DNA of 35,717 nucleotides from Propionibacteriaceae bacterium. Its GTDB lineage: Bacteria; Actinomycetota; Actinomycetes; Propionibacteriales; Propionibacteriaceae. Made by a program: the position numbers and the translations under genes. Shown one piece after another: positions 7,721 through 16,557 of this stretch; the stretch's first letter is position 1, and each line of letters starts with the position of its first letter. The DNA is taken from the NCBI GenBank assembly GCA_031254155.1, contig JAIRVA010000277.1, positions 1 to 35,717 on the forward strand, read 5' to 3'. Below the pieces are notes generated by a model. That model was not told the origin of the DNA. It searched no databases and saw only the letters and a program-made list of their open reading frames with translations.

Positions 7721-9261
7721 GCCGACTCCCTCCCGGCGGCCACGGCCACCTCGTCCAGATCGGCCTCGTCCAGTTCCTTGTCGATGTCCTTCATCTCGGG
7801 CATGGTCAGGCCGGCGCGGCCGTGGCGGATCATGAGGTACGCGAAGTACACCCCGCCGATGGCCAGCAGAATCAGGATATACAGCCAGCACTCACGGAAC
7901 GAGACGTCGCGGAAGATCGCCAGCTCCCAGACCAGCCAGACGGCCGCGGCGATGAGCACGGGGATCTCCCACTTGCCGAGCTTGAAACCCTTGGATGGCG
8001 GGAGCGACTTGCGCTTGACGATGTAGAGCAGCGTCGTACCGGCGTAGATCAGCGCCGGCAGCAGCGTGGCCGCCGAGAACAGGGAGAACAGCGCGTCGGT
8101 CGAGTACAGGGAGAAGATGGCGAGGACCAACTCGCCGATGATCAGCATGAAGACCATGGCGTTGAGCGGCGTACCCGTACCCTTGTTGACCCGGTGCAGA
8201 GCCTGCCAGCCGGGGAACCGCCGGTCGCGCGACATGGCCCAGACCAGCCGGGCGCCGCTCATGGAGATGGTGAGACCGCAGGAGAAGATGGAGATGACCA
8301 CCATGACGAGCAGCGCCTTGCCGACCACGCCGCCCAGCACGTTCGAGATGACGGAGGCGATCGGGGTGTCGGACTGGGCGAGTTCGATCAGGTTGCCACC
8401 GTTGGCCGTCACCGCGATGATGAAGAGCATGCCCAGGACGCCGAGGGACAGCACGGCCTGCCACATGGCCCGCGGTACCGTCCGGGCGGGGTCCTTGGTC
8501 TCCTCGGCCAGGTTGGCGGCCGACTCGAAACCGACGATGGTGAAGGCGCCGAGCAGGAAACCCATCGCCCACGGCCCGGCGTGCGTCCACGTCCCGATTG
8601 AGAAGTAGCCCGCCTCCGGGATCGCACCTGTCGAGAACAGGTTGGACCACTGGAACTTGCCGGTGGCGATCCCCACGATGAAGAGCAGGACCGTCAGCAG
8701 GATCATGCCGACGAGCTGGATGGTCACGGCCACGTTGTTGGTCCGCTGGGTGGCGCGGGTCGACCAGGCGACCATGATCGCCTGGAGGAGGATCACGACG
8801 GCAGTGATCAGCCACGCGTTCATCGTCGTACCTTGGTAGCTGAACAACACCGGCAGGATCGTGGACGCGATCGTGTAGTCGACGGCGACGACCACCACGC
8901 CCAGGAACATGAACGACACCCAGCCCATGATCCAGCCCAGGATGGGGTTGGCGAGGCGGGAGATCCATTGGTACGAGTAGCCGCTGACCGGGATCCGGGC
9001 CGCGAGGGCGCCGAAGACCAGGGCGACCGCGGTCTGGCCCAGGGTGACGATCGCCCAGGTCCAGATCCCGCGCGGGCCGGCCGTGTTGAGGACGGTACCG
9101 TACGTGGTGAAGATGCCCGTGGCGATTGACACGAAACCGAACGCGACGGCGAACGAGGTGTACCACCCCAGCCGTCGGGGCATTTCCTGTTTGTAGCCGA
9201 ACTCGGCAATGGCGGCGGCGTCGGCGTCGGCAGACGTCGGGCGGGATGGGTTAGAATCCAC
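7717..9261 (-). CDS. APC-superfamily permease, amino acid/choline transporter type
   Basis: A 514-residue membrane protein with about 12 hydrophobic segments. The first helix region (SFAVAFGFVSIATGIF) and the GFESAANLAEETKDPART loop are hallmarks of the GABA permease/choline transporter branch of the APC superfamily. Charged residues dominate the last 25 residues, which are cytoplasmic. I place the start at GTG 9261, because AAGGAG at 9270-9275 is eight bases upstream; an in-frame ATG at 9279 lies on the wrong side of that site. It is the first structural gene of the operon and presumably imports the substrate handled by the kinase and the two flavoproteins. An amine or amino-alcohol substrate would fit this family better than plain glycerol. 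Confidence 0.85.
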   Translation of the reverse strand: MDSNPSRPTSADADAAAIAEFGYKQEMPRRLGWYTSFAVAFGFVSIATGIFTTYGTVLNTAGPRGIWTWAIVTLGQTAVALVFGALAARIPVSGYSYQWISRLANPILGWIMGWVSFMFLGVVVVAVDYTIASTILPVLFSYQGTTMNAWLITAVVILLQAIMVAWSTRATQRTNNVAVTIQLVGMILLTVLLFIVGIATGKFQWSNLFSTGAIPEAGYFSIGTWTHAGPWAMGFLLGAFTIVGFESAANLAEETKDPARTVPRAMWQAVLSLGVLGMLFIIAVTANGGNLIELAQSDTPIASVISNVLGGVVGKALLVMVVISIFSCGLTISMSGARLVWAMSRDRRFPGWQALHRVNKGTGTPLNAMVFMLIIGELVLAIFSLYSTDALFSLFSAATLLPALIYAGTTLLYIVKRKSLPPSKGFKLGKWEIPVLIAAAVWLVWELAIFRDVSFRECWLYILILLAIGGVYFAYLMIRHGRAGLTMPEMKDIDKELDEADLDEVAVAAGRESA

Positions 9262-9303
9262 AGTGATCACTCCTTGCATGCTTGCTTGTGGGGGTTTGAT
9301 TCG

Positions 9304-9333
9304 CGTGGGGAGGCGTTGCCGCGCCTCCCCACG
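9304..9333 (-). terminator. Hairpin between the DeoR regulator and the permease
   Basis: CGTGGGGAGGCG (9304-9315) and its exact complement (9322-9333) flank a 6-base loop immediately after the regulator stop. No T run follows on the minus strand, so it may attenuate rather than fully stop transcription into the permease operon, which begins about 40 bases further on. Confidence 0.55.
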
Positions 9334-9338
9334 ACTCT

Positions 9339-10139
9339 TTACTGCGCAACGATGACGGTGGCCCCTCCTCGTTGGACGGCCGTACGCAGGACGGCGGGTG
9401 GTTCCTCGTCGGTGATGAGGGCTGTGAACGAGTCCCAGCCGGCGACGTGGTAGGGCGCGATCCGGGCGAACTTGGTCGCGTCGGCGAGCACGAAGGTACG
9501 GGCGCTGTTCCGCATCATCGCCCGCCGGGTCGCGATTTCATCGAGGTGGAAATCGGTCAGCCCGGAGGTGGGATGGACGCCACCTGAGCCAAGGAAGGCC
9601 AAGTCAACCCGGAGATCTTCGAGCAAGCCGATTGCGTACTGGCCCGCGGTGGCCAGGTCGTCGGAGCGGAGGCGGCCGCCGGCGACGAGCACGGTCGCGT
9701 GGGGGCACCGCGCCAGTTCGATGGCAACGGGTAGCGAGTTCGTGGCGACGAGGCCGCGGAACGAGGCGGGGATCGCGGCGGCGACGCAGAGGGCGGTGGT
9801 ACCGACGTCGAGGAACAGCGTCGACTCGTCACTGACCAGACGGGCGGCGGCCTGGCCGATGCGCGCTTTGCCCGTACCCTGGGCGGAGGTACGGTCATGG
9901 AAAGACGGTTCAACGCTCAGCCGCTGTCCGGCGGCGACCGCGCCGCCGTGGACCCGCTCCAGCGCGCCGTCGCGTTCCAGCGCCGCCATGTCGCGGCGAA
10001 CCGTCTCGACGGAAACCCCCAACTCGTCCACGAGATCCTGGGTTCGGACCACTCCTAAGTCGGCAAGTTTCCGGCGGATAACCGACCGCCGGGTGACGGG
10101 TAGCGCGCTGCCCGCAGCAGTCTCCTGTTGACTGACCAT
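9339..10139 (-). CDS. DeoR-family transcriptional regulator
   Basis: A 266-residue protein with an N-terminal winged helix-turn-helix (residues about 18-75, with RTQDLVDELGVSVETVRRDMAALERDGALERVHGGA, the DeoR signature). A DeoRC ligand-binding domain follows, including LFLDVGTTALCVAAAI, which in this family contacts a sugar phosphate. It is transcribed in the same direction as, and just ahead of, the permease-kinase-dehydrogenase genes, and probably represses them until a phosphorylated intermediate accumulates. Three 10-base tandem repeats reach into its own start codon, suggesting autoregulation. The first ATG (10139) is used; no strong Shine-Dalgarno site is visible. Confidence 0.9.
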   Translation of the reverse strand: MVSQQETAAGSALPVTRRSVIRRKLADLGVVRTQDLVDELGVSVETVRRDMAALERDGALERVHGGAVAAGQRLSVEPSFHDRTSAQGTGKARIGQAAARLVSDESTLFLDVGTTALCVAAAIPASFRGLVATNSLPVAIELARCPHATVLVAGGRLRSDDLATAGQYAIGLLEDLRVDLAFLGSGGVHPTSGLTDFHLDEIATRRAMMRNSARTFVLADATKFARIAPYHVAGWDSFTALITDEEPPAVLRTAVQRGGATVIVAQ

Positions 10140-10168
10140 GACCGAATATTACCGATTATGACCGATTG
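10139..10168 (-). promoter_or_regulatory. Three tandem 10-base repeats, probable DeoR operator
   Basis: On the plus strand the units are TGACCGAATA, TTACCGATTA and TGACCGATTG, exactly adjacent. On the minus strand they read as TCGGT every 10 bases, i.e. once per helical turn. They overlap the first bases of the regulator gene, where a DeoR-family protein binding its own promoter would sit. Confidence 0.55.
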
Positions 10169-10269
10169 ACGCAAGGGGGCATCAGAACGAGGGGTACGGC
10201 AGGCAAAAACGATCGAGCATCGATGAGCAGAAGCGCATCACAAAGACGATGACGGAGGTGCTCGTACAA

Positions 10270-10515
10270 TCACCGGTTCTCGGGCATGGAGTCCCAGATC
10301 TCCTTGCATTCCGGACACACCGGGTACTTCTCCGGGTTTCGGGAGGGTACCCAGATCTTGCCGCACAACGCGACAACCGGCGTACCCATCACCATGGCCT
10401 CGGTCAGTTTCTCCCGCGACACGTAGTGGGACAGCCGTTCGTGCCCCTGGTCGTCCTCAAGGATTTCCTCGCGGTCGAGGACGGTTTGCGAGCCGGGGGC
10501 GAACATGGTTGACAT
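10270..10515 (-). CDS. DUF3039-family protein
   Basis: An 81-residue soluble acidic protein. LDREEILEDDQGHERLSHYV, the TPVVALCGKIWVP core and the CPECKEIWD tail are the DUF3039 pattern, which I know from actinobacteria. Three cysteines (Cys51, and Cys67 and Cys70 as CPEC) suggest a small metal site; this is inference. The function is unknown. It sits alone, facing away from the lipoprotein-mazG genes. The first ATG (10515) has no clear ribosome-binding site; a second in-frame ATG is three codons later. A 13-base direct repeat lies just upstream. Confidence 0.8.
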   Translation of the reverse strand: MSTMFAPGSQTVLDREEILEDDQGHERLSHYVSREKLTEAMVMGTPVVALCGKIWVPSRNPEKYPVCPECKEIWDSMPENR

Positions 10516-10521
10516 ACCACT

Positions 10522-10553
10522 AGCGTACCGGTTCCTGGTCAGCGTACCGGTTC
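10522..10553. repeat. Direct repeat pair upstream of the DUF3039 gene
   Basis: AGCGTACCGGTTC occurs at 10522-10534 and again at 10541-10553, start to start 19 bases. It lies 7 bases upstream of the DUF3039 start, where promoter elements should be, and could be a regulator site. Confidence 0.5.
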
Positions 10554-10684
10554 ACGTTTGACGGGCCAACGGCGACGGAGACCTAGCCTCCGGACGTGAT
10601 CGGTCGTGGGCGGTCGGCCACAGTGGCCGTGGTGGTCGCGGACGCCGCCCGGCGCGATACCATCCTCGCCAGCCGGTGATGCAT

Positions 10685-10690
10685 TAGGAT
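10685..10690 (+). promoter_or_regulatory. -10 box TAGGAT before the lipoprotein gene
   Basis: TAGGAT fits TAnnnT and lies 21 bases before the ATG at 10712, with GGGAGGAAAGGA between them as ribosome-binding site. Confidence 0.4.
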
Positions 10691-10711
10691 GAACGGGAGG
10701 AAAGGACAACG

Positions 10712-11281
10712 ATGAGACTCAACCGGGTGATCGCGGGCTTGGTGGCGGCGGTGGCTGTTGCGGCGATGGCGGGCTGCTCGCCGAATGGGAGTGTGGCCGC
10801 GACGTACGATGGCCAGGTCCTGACCGAGCAAAGACTGACGGAACTAACTAGTGTCCTTGACGAGACCAAGGCCGACAGCCAGATCGCGGACACGCGGTCG
10901 TTCGTCCTGGTGAACGAGATCGGGGGCACTGTCATCACGGCGGCGTTCAAGTCCCTGGGTGTCACGGTCACCGACGACGACCGGACGCAGTGGTGGAACG
11001 GGAACATGTCGCCGGGGACGGCGGTGTACGCCATGTGGTCCGACCCCCGGATCCACTCGGTAATGGCGGGGTACATCGACCGGCAGCTGGTCTCCACGCT
11101 GGCCCAGTCGGGTGCGTTCGACTCCAACACCTTCATGGCCGGCCTGGCGACCGTCACGGTCAAGCTGAACCCGCGGTACGGGACGTGGGAGCCGGATTAT
11201 CTGGCCCCGTCGACGGCGGTGACGGCCGGGAGCGCCGGTGGCCCGTTGGCCATGCCAATGACATTCACCGTTCCCCAGTGA
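10712..11281 (+). CDS. SurA/PrsA-like N-terminal-domain lipoprotein
   Basis: A 189-residue exported lipoprotein. A hydrophobic signal (residues 6-20) ends in the lipobox MAGC with Cys22. After it, VAATYDGQVLTEQRLTEL resembles the opening strand-helix of SurA/PrsA-type chaperones, and the following helical stretch fits a SurA_N-like domain. No parvulin peptidyl-prolyl isomerase domain follows, so it would be a chaperone-type or structural lipoprotein only. GGGAGGAAAGGA precedes ATG 10712. The stop overlaps the GTG start of mazG (GTGA), so the two are coupled; in actinobacteria such lipoproteins are often found next to mazG. Confidence 0.78.
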   Translation: MRLNRVIAGLVAAVAVAAMAGCSPNGSVAATYDGQVLTEQRLTELTSVLDETKADSQIADTRSFVLVNEIGGTVITAAFKSLGVTVTDDDRTQWWNGNMSPGTAVYAMWSDPRIHSVMAGYIDRQLVSTLAQSGAFDSNTFMAGLATVTVKLNPRYGTWEPDYLAPSTAVTAGSAGGPLAMPMTFTVPQ

Positions 11282-11943
11282 CCGCCCGTCCAGTGAGCCC
11301 GGCTGGCGGCGCGAGTACGGGTGCCGACGCGGCGACCGCCCAGTTGGCGCGGCTCGCCGAGGTGATGCGCACGTTGCGCTCCGGTTGCCCGTGGGACGCG
11401 CAGCAGACGCACGAATCGCTCATGACGTACCTCGTCGAAGAGACCGCCGAGGTCGTGGAGGCGGTCGAGAACGGCTCGGACGAGCAGATGGTCGAGGAAC
11501 TGGGCGACCTGCTGCTGCAGGTGTTTTTCCACGCCGAGATCGGTACCGAGCGGGGCGCGTTCACGCTGGCGGAGATCGCCCGGCACGTCGCGGACAAGCT
11601 CATCGCGCGCCACCCGTACGTTTACTCGGGTGAGGCCGTGCCCGACGACGTTTGGGGGTCGTGGGAGCGGCGTAAGCGGGCTGAGAAGGCCCGACGTTCG
11701 GCGGTCGACGGGATTCCGGACCCGCTGTCCGCCCTCGCGCGGGCCAACAAGGCTGTGGCGCGGATCCGGTCGCACAAGGTGGCGGTGGCGCTGGCGGATG
11801 ACCCCATCGCCGAGGCCGAGGTGGGCCCGGCGATCCTCGCGGTCGTGGCGCGGGCCCAGGCCCACCACATCGACCCCGACCAGGCGCTGCGGCAGGCGGT
11901 GCGGGAGTTGGAGGACGCCGCCCGGGCGGCGGAGGCCCGGTAG
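11278..11943 (+). CDS. mazG: MazG-family nucleoside triphosphate pyrophosphohydrolase
   Basis: A 221-residue all-alpha NTP pyrophosphatase. The CPWDAQQTHESL segment and the metal-binding EETAEVVEAVENGSDEQMVEELGD helices (ExxE...ExxD) are diagnostic; RHPYVY follows in the usual place. It hydrolyses NTPs or aberrant nucleotides to NMP and pyrophosphate. The start is GTG 11278, overlapping the lipoprotein TGA by four bases. The first 25 residues are Ala/Gly-rich and probably disordered. The C-terminal third diverges from E. coli MazG, as in many actinobacterial members. Confidence 0.93.
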   Translation: MTARPVSPAGGASTGADAATAQLARLAEVMRTLRSGCPWDAQQTHESLMTYLVEETAEVVEAVENGSDEQMVEELGDLLLQVFFHAEIGTERGAFTLAEIARHVADKLIARHPYVYSGEAVPDDVWGSWERRKRAEKARRSAVDGIPDPLSALARANKAVARIRSHKVAVALADDPIAEAEVGPAILAVVARAQAHHIDPDQALRQAVRELEDAARAAEAR

Positions 11944-11993
11944 TTCACGTCGCGGCGGGCCGTACCCGGGTTCGTCCGCTTGGGGCGCTCGAC

Positions 11994-11999
11994 TAGACT
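11994..11999 (+). promoter_or_regulatory. TAGACT -10 box of guaA, leaderless type
   Basis: TAGACT ends six bases before the GTG start at 12006, and no ribosome-binding site exists in between. This is the geometry of a leaderless mRNA starting at the GTG. The same hexamer is found before mntA (15781) and fba (33037). Confidence 0.6.
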
Positions 12000-12005
12000 G
12001 TACGC

Positions 12006-13553
<1,548 letters not shown>

Positions 13554-13608
13554 CCGCGAGATGTGCTGGAGACCGACTGGCCTCGTGAACAGTGCATTTG
13601 GTGTGGAG

Positions 13609-14769
13609 TTATGCGACGGATCGTTGCCGCCAGGCTGATAACGAGACTACCTGACCACGCCCGGTCGATGCCGGGAGGCTGTCAATCCAGTCGTCAAGTA
13701 AAGACTCCATTATGCCGACTTGTTGGGCCACTTGCTCATTGCTCGTACCCGGAAACACCCGACGGTAGCTCTGCTGGAAAAGGAGCGTCTTCTCTGGAGG
13801 TACGGCAACTGGCTCGTTCCTGCTCCAGCCTTGAGAAGATCGTTGGATGTGAAGACTCCGGGCGCGGTCCCTTGAGATCAGGCCTAGGCGTTCAGCTCGT
13901 GCAATGAGCGCTGCCACAGACATCCCATACTTCGCCTTCAGCGTCAGGTACCCGTGCAGCGTGAGGCTCTCAGACACATTTCTTCTCATCACCGAGTCAG
14001 GGACGAGCAAAGCACTGGCAAAGCTGTTGGCGACTAGTTCTTCGTGCGATCTCGTTCCACGAATCGGCCGCGTCAGCCGTCTGTCGTAAATGAGATGCCC
14101 CAGTTCGTGTGCGAGCGAGTAGCGTGCCCGGTCACCCGAACACTTAGCGACTAGGGCGACCAAGGGCCTTCCATCCGCAAGCTGTGGACAACTGATCGAC
14201 ACATGGCTGGTCTCAGTTTGAACTTTCATTTGCTGGCTCGCCTCAACGTCATCGAGGTCATCATTCACGTATGCATGCTCGAGTGGGCTGATAACACCAA
14301 CGCCCAGCCGCTCGAGTAAGCGAGTCATGTTGAGCACGGGATCGTCTGCGCCCAACCCAGCGGTGGCTCGCACTTCATCGGCCAATGTCGACGCGTCGTG
14401 CTCGAAGTCCCCGGGATGGGGCAGTGTGGCCGTCTTGAAGCCGGACTCTGTGGAGGTTGTTTTGAAGAGGCGCGCGGCTTCCCGATACTTCTTTGTGACG
14501 CGCTTTTCATCCTTGACAGATGCTGAAGCCTTCTTTCGAAAAGTGACCGGCCCAATCAGTTCGCTCGGAACGAGGAAGAAGGTGTACGGGACGGCAAAGG
14601 CGTCCGAAAGGTTCGAAACCATAGACTCGGTGAGCGGACGCTCACCGCGCTCAACGAGTGAGACCGACGCCTGGTTTACGCAGAGACGCTCAGCGACTGC
14701 GCTCTGCGACAGCCCCAGAATGTCTCTCAGATCAACCAAGCGTTCTCCGTTGAGTACCTGACTAGTCAT
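13609..14769 (-). CDS. XRE-family regulator fused to an ImmA/IrrE metallopeptidase domain
   Basis: About 386 residues. An N-terminal HTH_3 domain (LRDILGLSQSAVAERLCVNQASVSLVERGERPLTE) is followed by a linker and an ImmA/IrrE (DUF955) zinc-protease domain with HELGH in SLAHELGHLIYD and the downstream EELVANSFASALLVP glutamate motif. Family members cleave or sense repressors in mobile-element and stress responses. The start is ATG 14769, sharing one base with the upstream TGA, or GTG 14772 overlapping by four; either way it is coupled to the upstream gene. Lower G+C and few GTAC words set it apart from the backbone. It is probably the regulator of the two-gene cassette. Confidence 0.88.
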   Translation of the reverse strand: MTSQVLNGERLVDLRDILGLSQSAVAERLCVNQASVSLVERGERPLTESMVSNLSDAFAVPYTFFLVPSELIGPVTFRKKASASVKDEKRVTKKYREAARLFKTTSTESGFKTATLPHPGDFEHDASTLADEVRATAGLGADDPVLNMTRLLERLGVGVISPLEHAYVNDDLDDVEASQQMKVQTETSHVSISCPQLADGRPLVALVAKCSGDRARYSLAHELGHLIYDRRLTRPIRGTRSHEELVANSFASALLVPDSVMRRNVSESLTLHGYLTLKAKYGMSVAALIARAERLGLISRDRARSLHIQRSSQGWSRNEPVAVPPEKTLLFQQSYRRVFPGTSNEQVAQQVGIMESLLDDWIDSLPASTGRGQVVSLSAWRQRSVA

Positions 14770-15428
14770 CACACGACTAGCTCTTCCGCCTGGCCAGGCT
14801 CATCGACGTCAACAAAGAAGTCCTCGGAATCGTCGCTGCCCGGGAACTGCAGCGACTCCCAGAGCCCACCCGAGGCATCAAGCGGTACGCTGAGGTCGAT
14901 AGGCACATTTGAACCATAACTGCCCGGCGTAAGTGTATGCACGACCCGCAGCGTGAAGCCCTGATCGATGTCCATCGCGTCGACAAGGTCCCAAAGTAGA
15001 AGGAGATTCGTCCAACCGTCGGTTGGGAGTAGACGAGGCATTCCGGGGAGAACCGGCTGAAGCGGCTCATTGCGCCAGTATTCGCGCCTGGTGCGGTTGT
15101 AACCGGGTGGCGGAACTCCTCCCGGATACGTTCGGCGGCGCTCTTTGAGTACCTTGAGCAGAAGACCGCTGTCCGCTTGCACCAGATGTAGCTGTCCGCT
15201 GAGTGCCGGGTTGCCGCCGAGGCCCCACCCCGGAAGCGACCGTTCCGACAACCGGATTCGAAGCGATAGGCGCATCACGTGGGACCGGATGTACACCGCT
15301 CCGGTTGGTTTGATGAGTGGGCCAACGGTCCTGTCGGCTTCTTCTAGCGCTGCGGCGACATCGCCGTACAGAACTGCGCTGATCGGCGCGAGTTGATCTA
15401 GGACTTGCGCCGGATCATAAACTTCCAT
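14769..15428 (-). CDS. Uncharacterised protein paired with the XRE/ImmA gene
   Basis: A 219-residue soluble protein that I do not recognise. The N-terminal 60 residues look helical (LDQLAPISAVLYGDVAAALEEADRT), the middle has a basic, Pro/Gly-rich stretch (KERRRTYPGGVPPPGYNRTRREYW), and the end is strongly acidic (DDSEDFFVDVDEPGQAEE). No signal peptide, membrane span or catalytic motif is evident. GAGGAGGG lies 6 bases before ATG 15428. The coupling to the ImmA-type regulator makes it either the target or effector of that protein. It may be a toxin-like or stress protein, but nothing in the sequence proves this. Confidence 0.6.
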   Translation of the reverse strand: MEVYDPAQVLDQLAPISAVLYGDVAAALEEADRTVGPLIKPTGAVYIRSHVMRLSLRIRLSERSLPGWGLGGNPALSGQLHLVQADSGLLLKVLKERRRTYPGGVPPPGYNRTRREYWRNEPLQPVLPGMPRLLPTDGWTNLLLLWDLVDAMDIDQGFTLRVVHTLTPGSYGSNVPIDLSVPLDASGGLWESLQFPGSDDSEDFFVDVDEPGQAEELVV

Positions 15429-15793
15429 TCAAACCCTCCTCTTGTCGTCAGTCCGCGGGAATCCACTAGCTCCGCGCGTCGTCGTCGCGCTGCTGGGCGC
15501 CTCCCGTGTTGGCTAGCACGGAGACCTTCACCTCGGACCAGTAGTCATAATTTAACATGGAATGTAATAGCCGGGCGGGATGCTGCGTGCCGTTTCGATA
15601 GTCTGCAAAAGGTGGGTTGGAATCGCTGCAAAAAGGCAGTTGTAGTCGCTGCCGAGTTGGCCGCTGGTCGTCCGTGATCTCAGGGTGTACGCCGAGGCAA
15701 CCGGTGCCACGATCCATCATTACCGCGACAGCAACGACAAGGACCCGGTCGTCTCCCGTCCTGTTCGCCTAGTCAAGCACTAGACTTGGGTCC
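15429..15793. other. Intergenic stretch between two divergent accessory cassettes
   Basis: This 365-base stretch is less G+C-rich than its flanks (an AT-rich patch near 15545-15575). It holds the promoter regions of the divergent XRE/ImmA cassette and of mntA. A minus-strand open frame of 84 codons at 15466-15720 has no ribosome-binding site or recognisable product and I do not call it. It may be gene debris. Confidence 0.5.
15769..15786 (+). promoter_or_regulatory. mntA promoter: TAGACT -10 box with overlapping palindrome
   Basis: TAGACT at 15781-15786 is followed by seven bases and then ATG 15794, a leaderless arrangement. CTAGT (15769-15773) and ACTAG (15779-15783) form an inverted repeat overlapping the -10 box, a plausible operator for autoregulation of the toxin-antitoxin pair. 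Confidence 0.5.
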
Positions 15794-16111
15794 ATGACAC
15801 CGACTCAGGCGAGTGCGGCAGCGATGGAACGGGTACGACGACACCGTGACCAACTGGTTGACGTGTTGGAAAAGTACCAGGCCACTGAGCCGATGATCTT
15901 CGGATCGGTCGCGCGGGGTGATGCCACGGCCGAGAGCGACGTGGATGTGATGGTGACCCTGACATCAGATCATGTTAACCCGTGGATGCAGCTGGCCGGA
16001 CTCGCCGAGGAGTTCTCGGTTGTTCTGGGGATGCGCGTCGATGTCGTCGCGCTGCCTCATCTGCGACCGGAGGTGACCCGGCAGGCGTTCAAGGAAGCGG
16101 TCCCGCTGTGA
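15794..16111 (+). CDS. mntA: MntA-type minimal nucleotidyltransferase antitoxin
   Basis: A 105-residue protein with the nucleotidyltransferase signature GSx10DxD: Gly37-Ser38 and Asp49/Asp51 in GSVARGDATAESDVDVMV. A third acidic position is in MRVDVVALP. In studied HepT-MntA systems the antitoxin AMPylates a tyrosine of the HEPN toxin and so blocks its RNase activity. The downstream gene carries exactly that target motif. The TGA overlaps the GTG of hepT by four bases. Translation probably begins on a leaderless transcript. Confidence 0.9.
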   Translation: MTPTQASAAAMERVRRHRDQLVDVLEKYQATEPMIFGSVARGDATAESDVDVMVTLTSDHVNPWMQLAGLAEEFSVVLGMRVDVVALPHLRPEVTRQAFKEAVPL

Positions 16112-16461
16112 GAGGAAGCCGGGAGCGGATCGAGGACATGGTGGACGCCATAAACCGGGCTGTCGACTACCAACCACATCTGGCTGACAGCGATCCGGCT
16201 TGTCGTATGGCGTACGACGCAATACTACGGAACTTGGCCGTGGTCGGCGAGGCGGCGGCGCGGCTGCCCGAGTCGGTGACGGGGATGATCGACCAACCAT
16301 GGGCTTCGATCCGGGGGCTGAGAAACATCGTCATCCACGAGTACTTTGCTGTGGACTCCCGGATTGTGGCCGACATTGTGAGCAACTACCTCGCGCCTTT
16401 GGCGTCGGCGCTGAATGACTACCTCAGTGTAGTAGACAACGAGACCGGGGACTGTGCGTGA
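16108..16461 (+). CDS. hepT: HepT-type HEPN ribonuclease toxin
   Basis: A 117-residue all-alpha HEPN protein. The catalytic Rx4HxY motif is Arg72-NIVI-His77-Glu-Tyr79; in the characterised family Arg and His form the RNase site and the Tyr is the residue AMPylated by MntA. Helices such as YDAILRNLAVVGEAAARLP match the HEPN scaffold. I start at GTG 16108, which overlaps the antitoxin stop (GTGA); an in-frame ATG at 16138 would remove the first ten residues. The order is antitoxin first, and both genes should be expressed together. Confidence 0.9.
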   Translation: MRGSRERIEDMVDAINRAVDYQPHLADSDPACRMAYDAILRNLAVVGEAAARLPESVTGMIDQPWASIRGLRNIVIHEYFAVDSRIVADIVSNYLAPLASALNDYLSVVDNETGDCA

Positions 16462-16473
16462 AGCCACCTCATC

Positions 16474-16491
16474 CGAGAAGGGAGTTTCTCG
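16474..16491 (+). terminator. Short hairpin after hepT
   Basis: CGAGAA (16474-16479) and TTCTCG (16486-16491) are complementary around a six-base loop, 12 bases after the hepT stop. No T tract is present, so termination efficiency is uncertain. Confidence 0.4.
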
Positions 16492-16545
16492 CGTGGTCCT
16501 CGCCGTACCCGGGAGGTAGCTCTTCCCGTGGCGTCGAAAAGCGGG

Positions 16546-16551
16546 AATAAT
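16546..16551 (+). promoter_or_regulatory. AATAAT -10 box of the adenosine deaminase gene
   Basis: AATAAT, one base from TATAAT, lies six bases before ATG 16558 with no ribosome-binding site between. This supports a leaderless transcript and the choice of 16558 as start. Confidence 0.5.
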
Positions 16552-16557
16552 GGGGTC

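Noticed and set aside
4974..8026. Very long open frames (over 500 codons) on the plus strand opposite the catabolic operon
   Set aside because: They are low-complexity Arg/Gly/Pro-rich shadows of strongly biased codons in the real minus-strand genes, with no domain or ribosome-binding site.
15466..15720. 84-codon minus-strand open frame between the two accessory cassettes
   Set aside because: No ribosome-binding site, no recognisable motif and atypical composition; described as intergenic instead.
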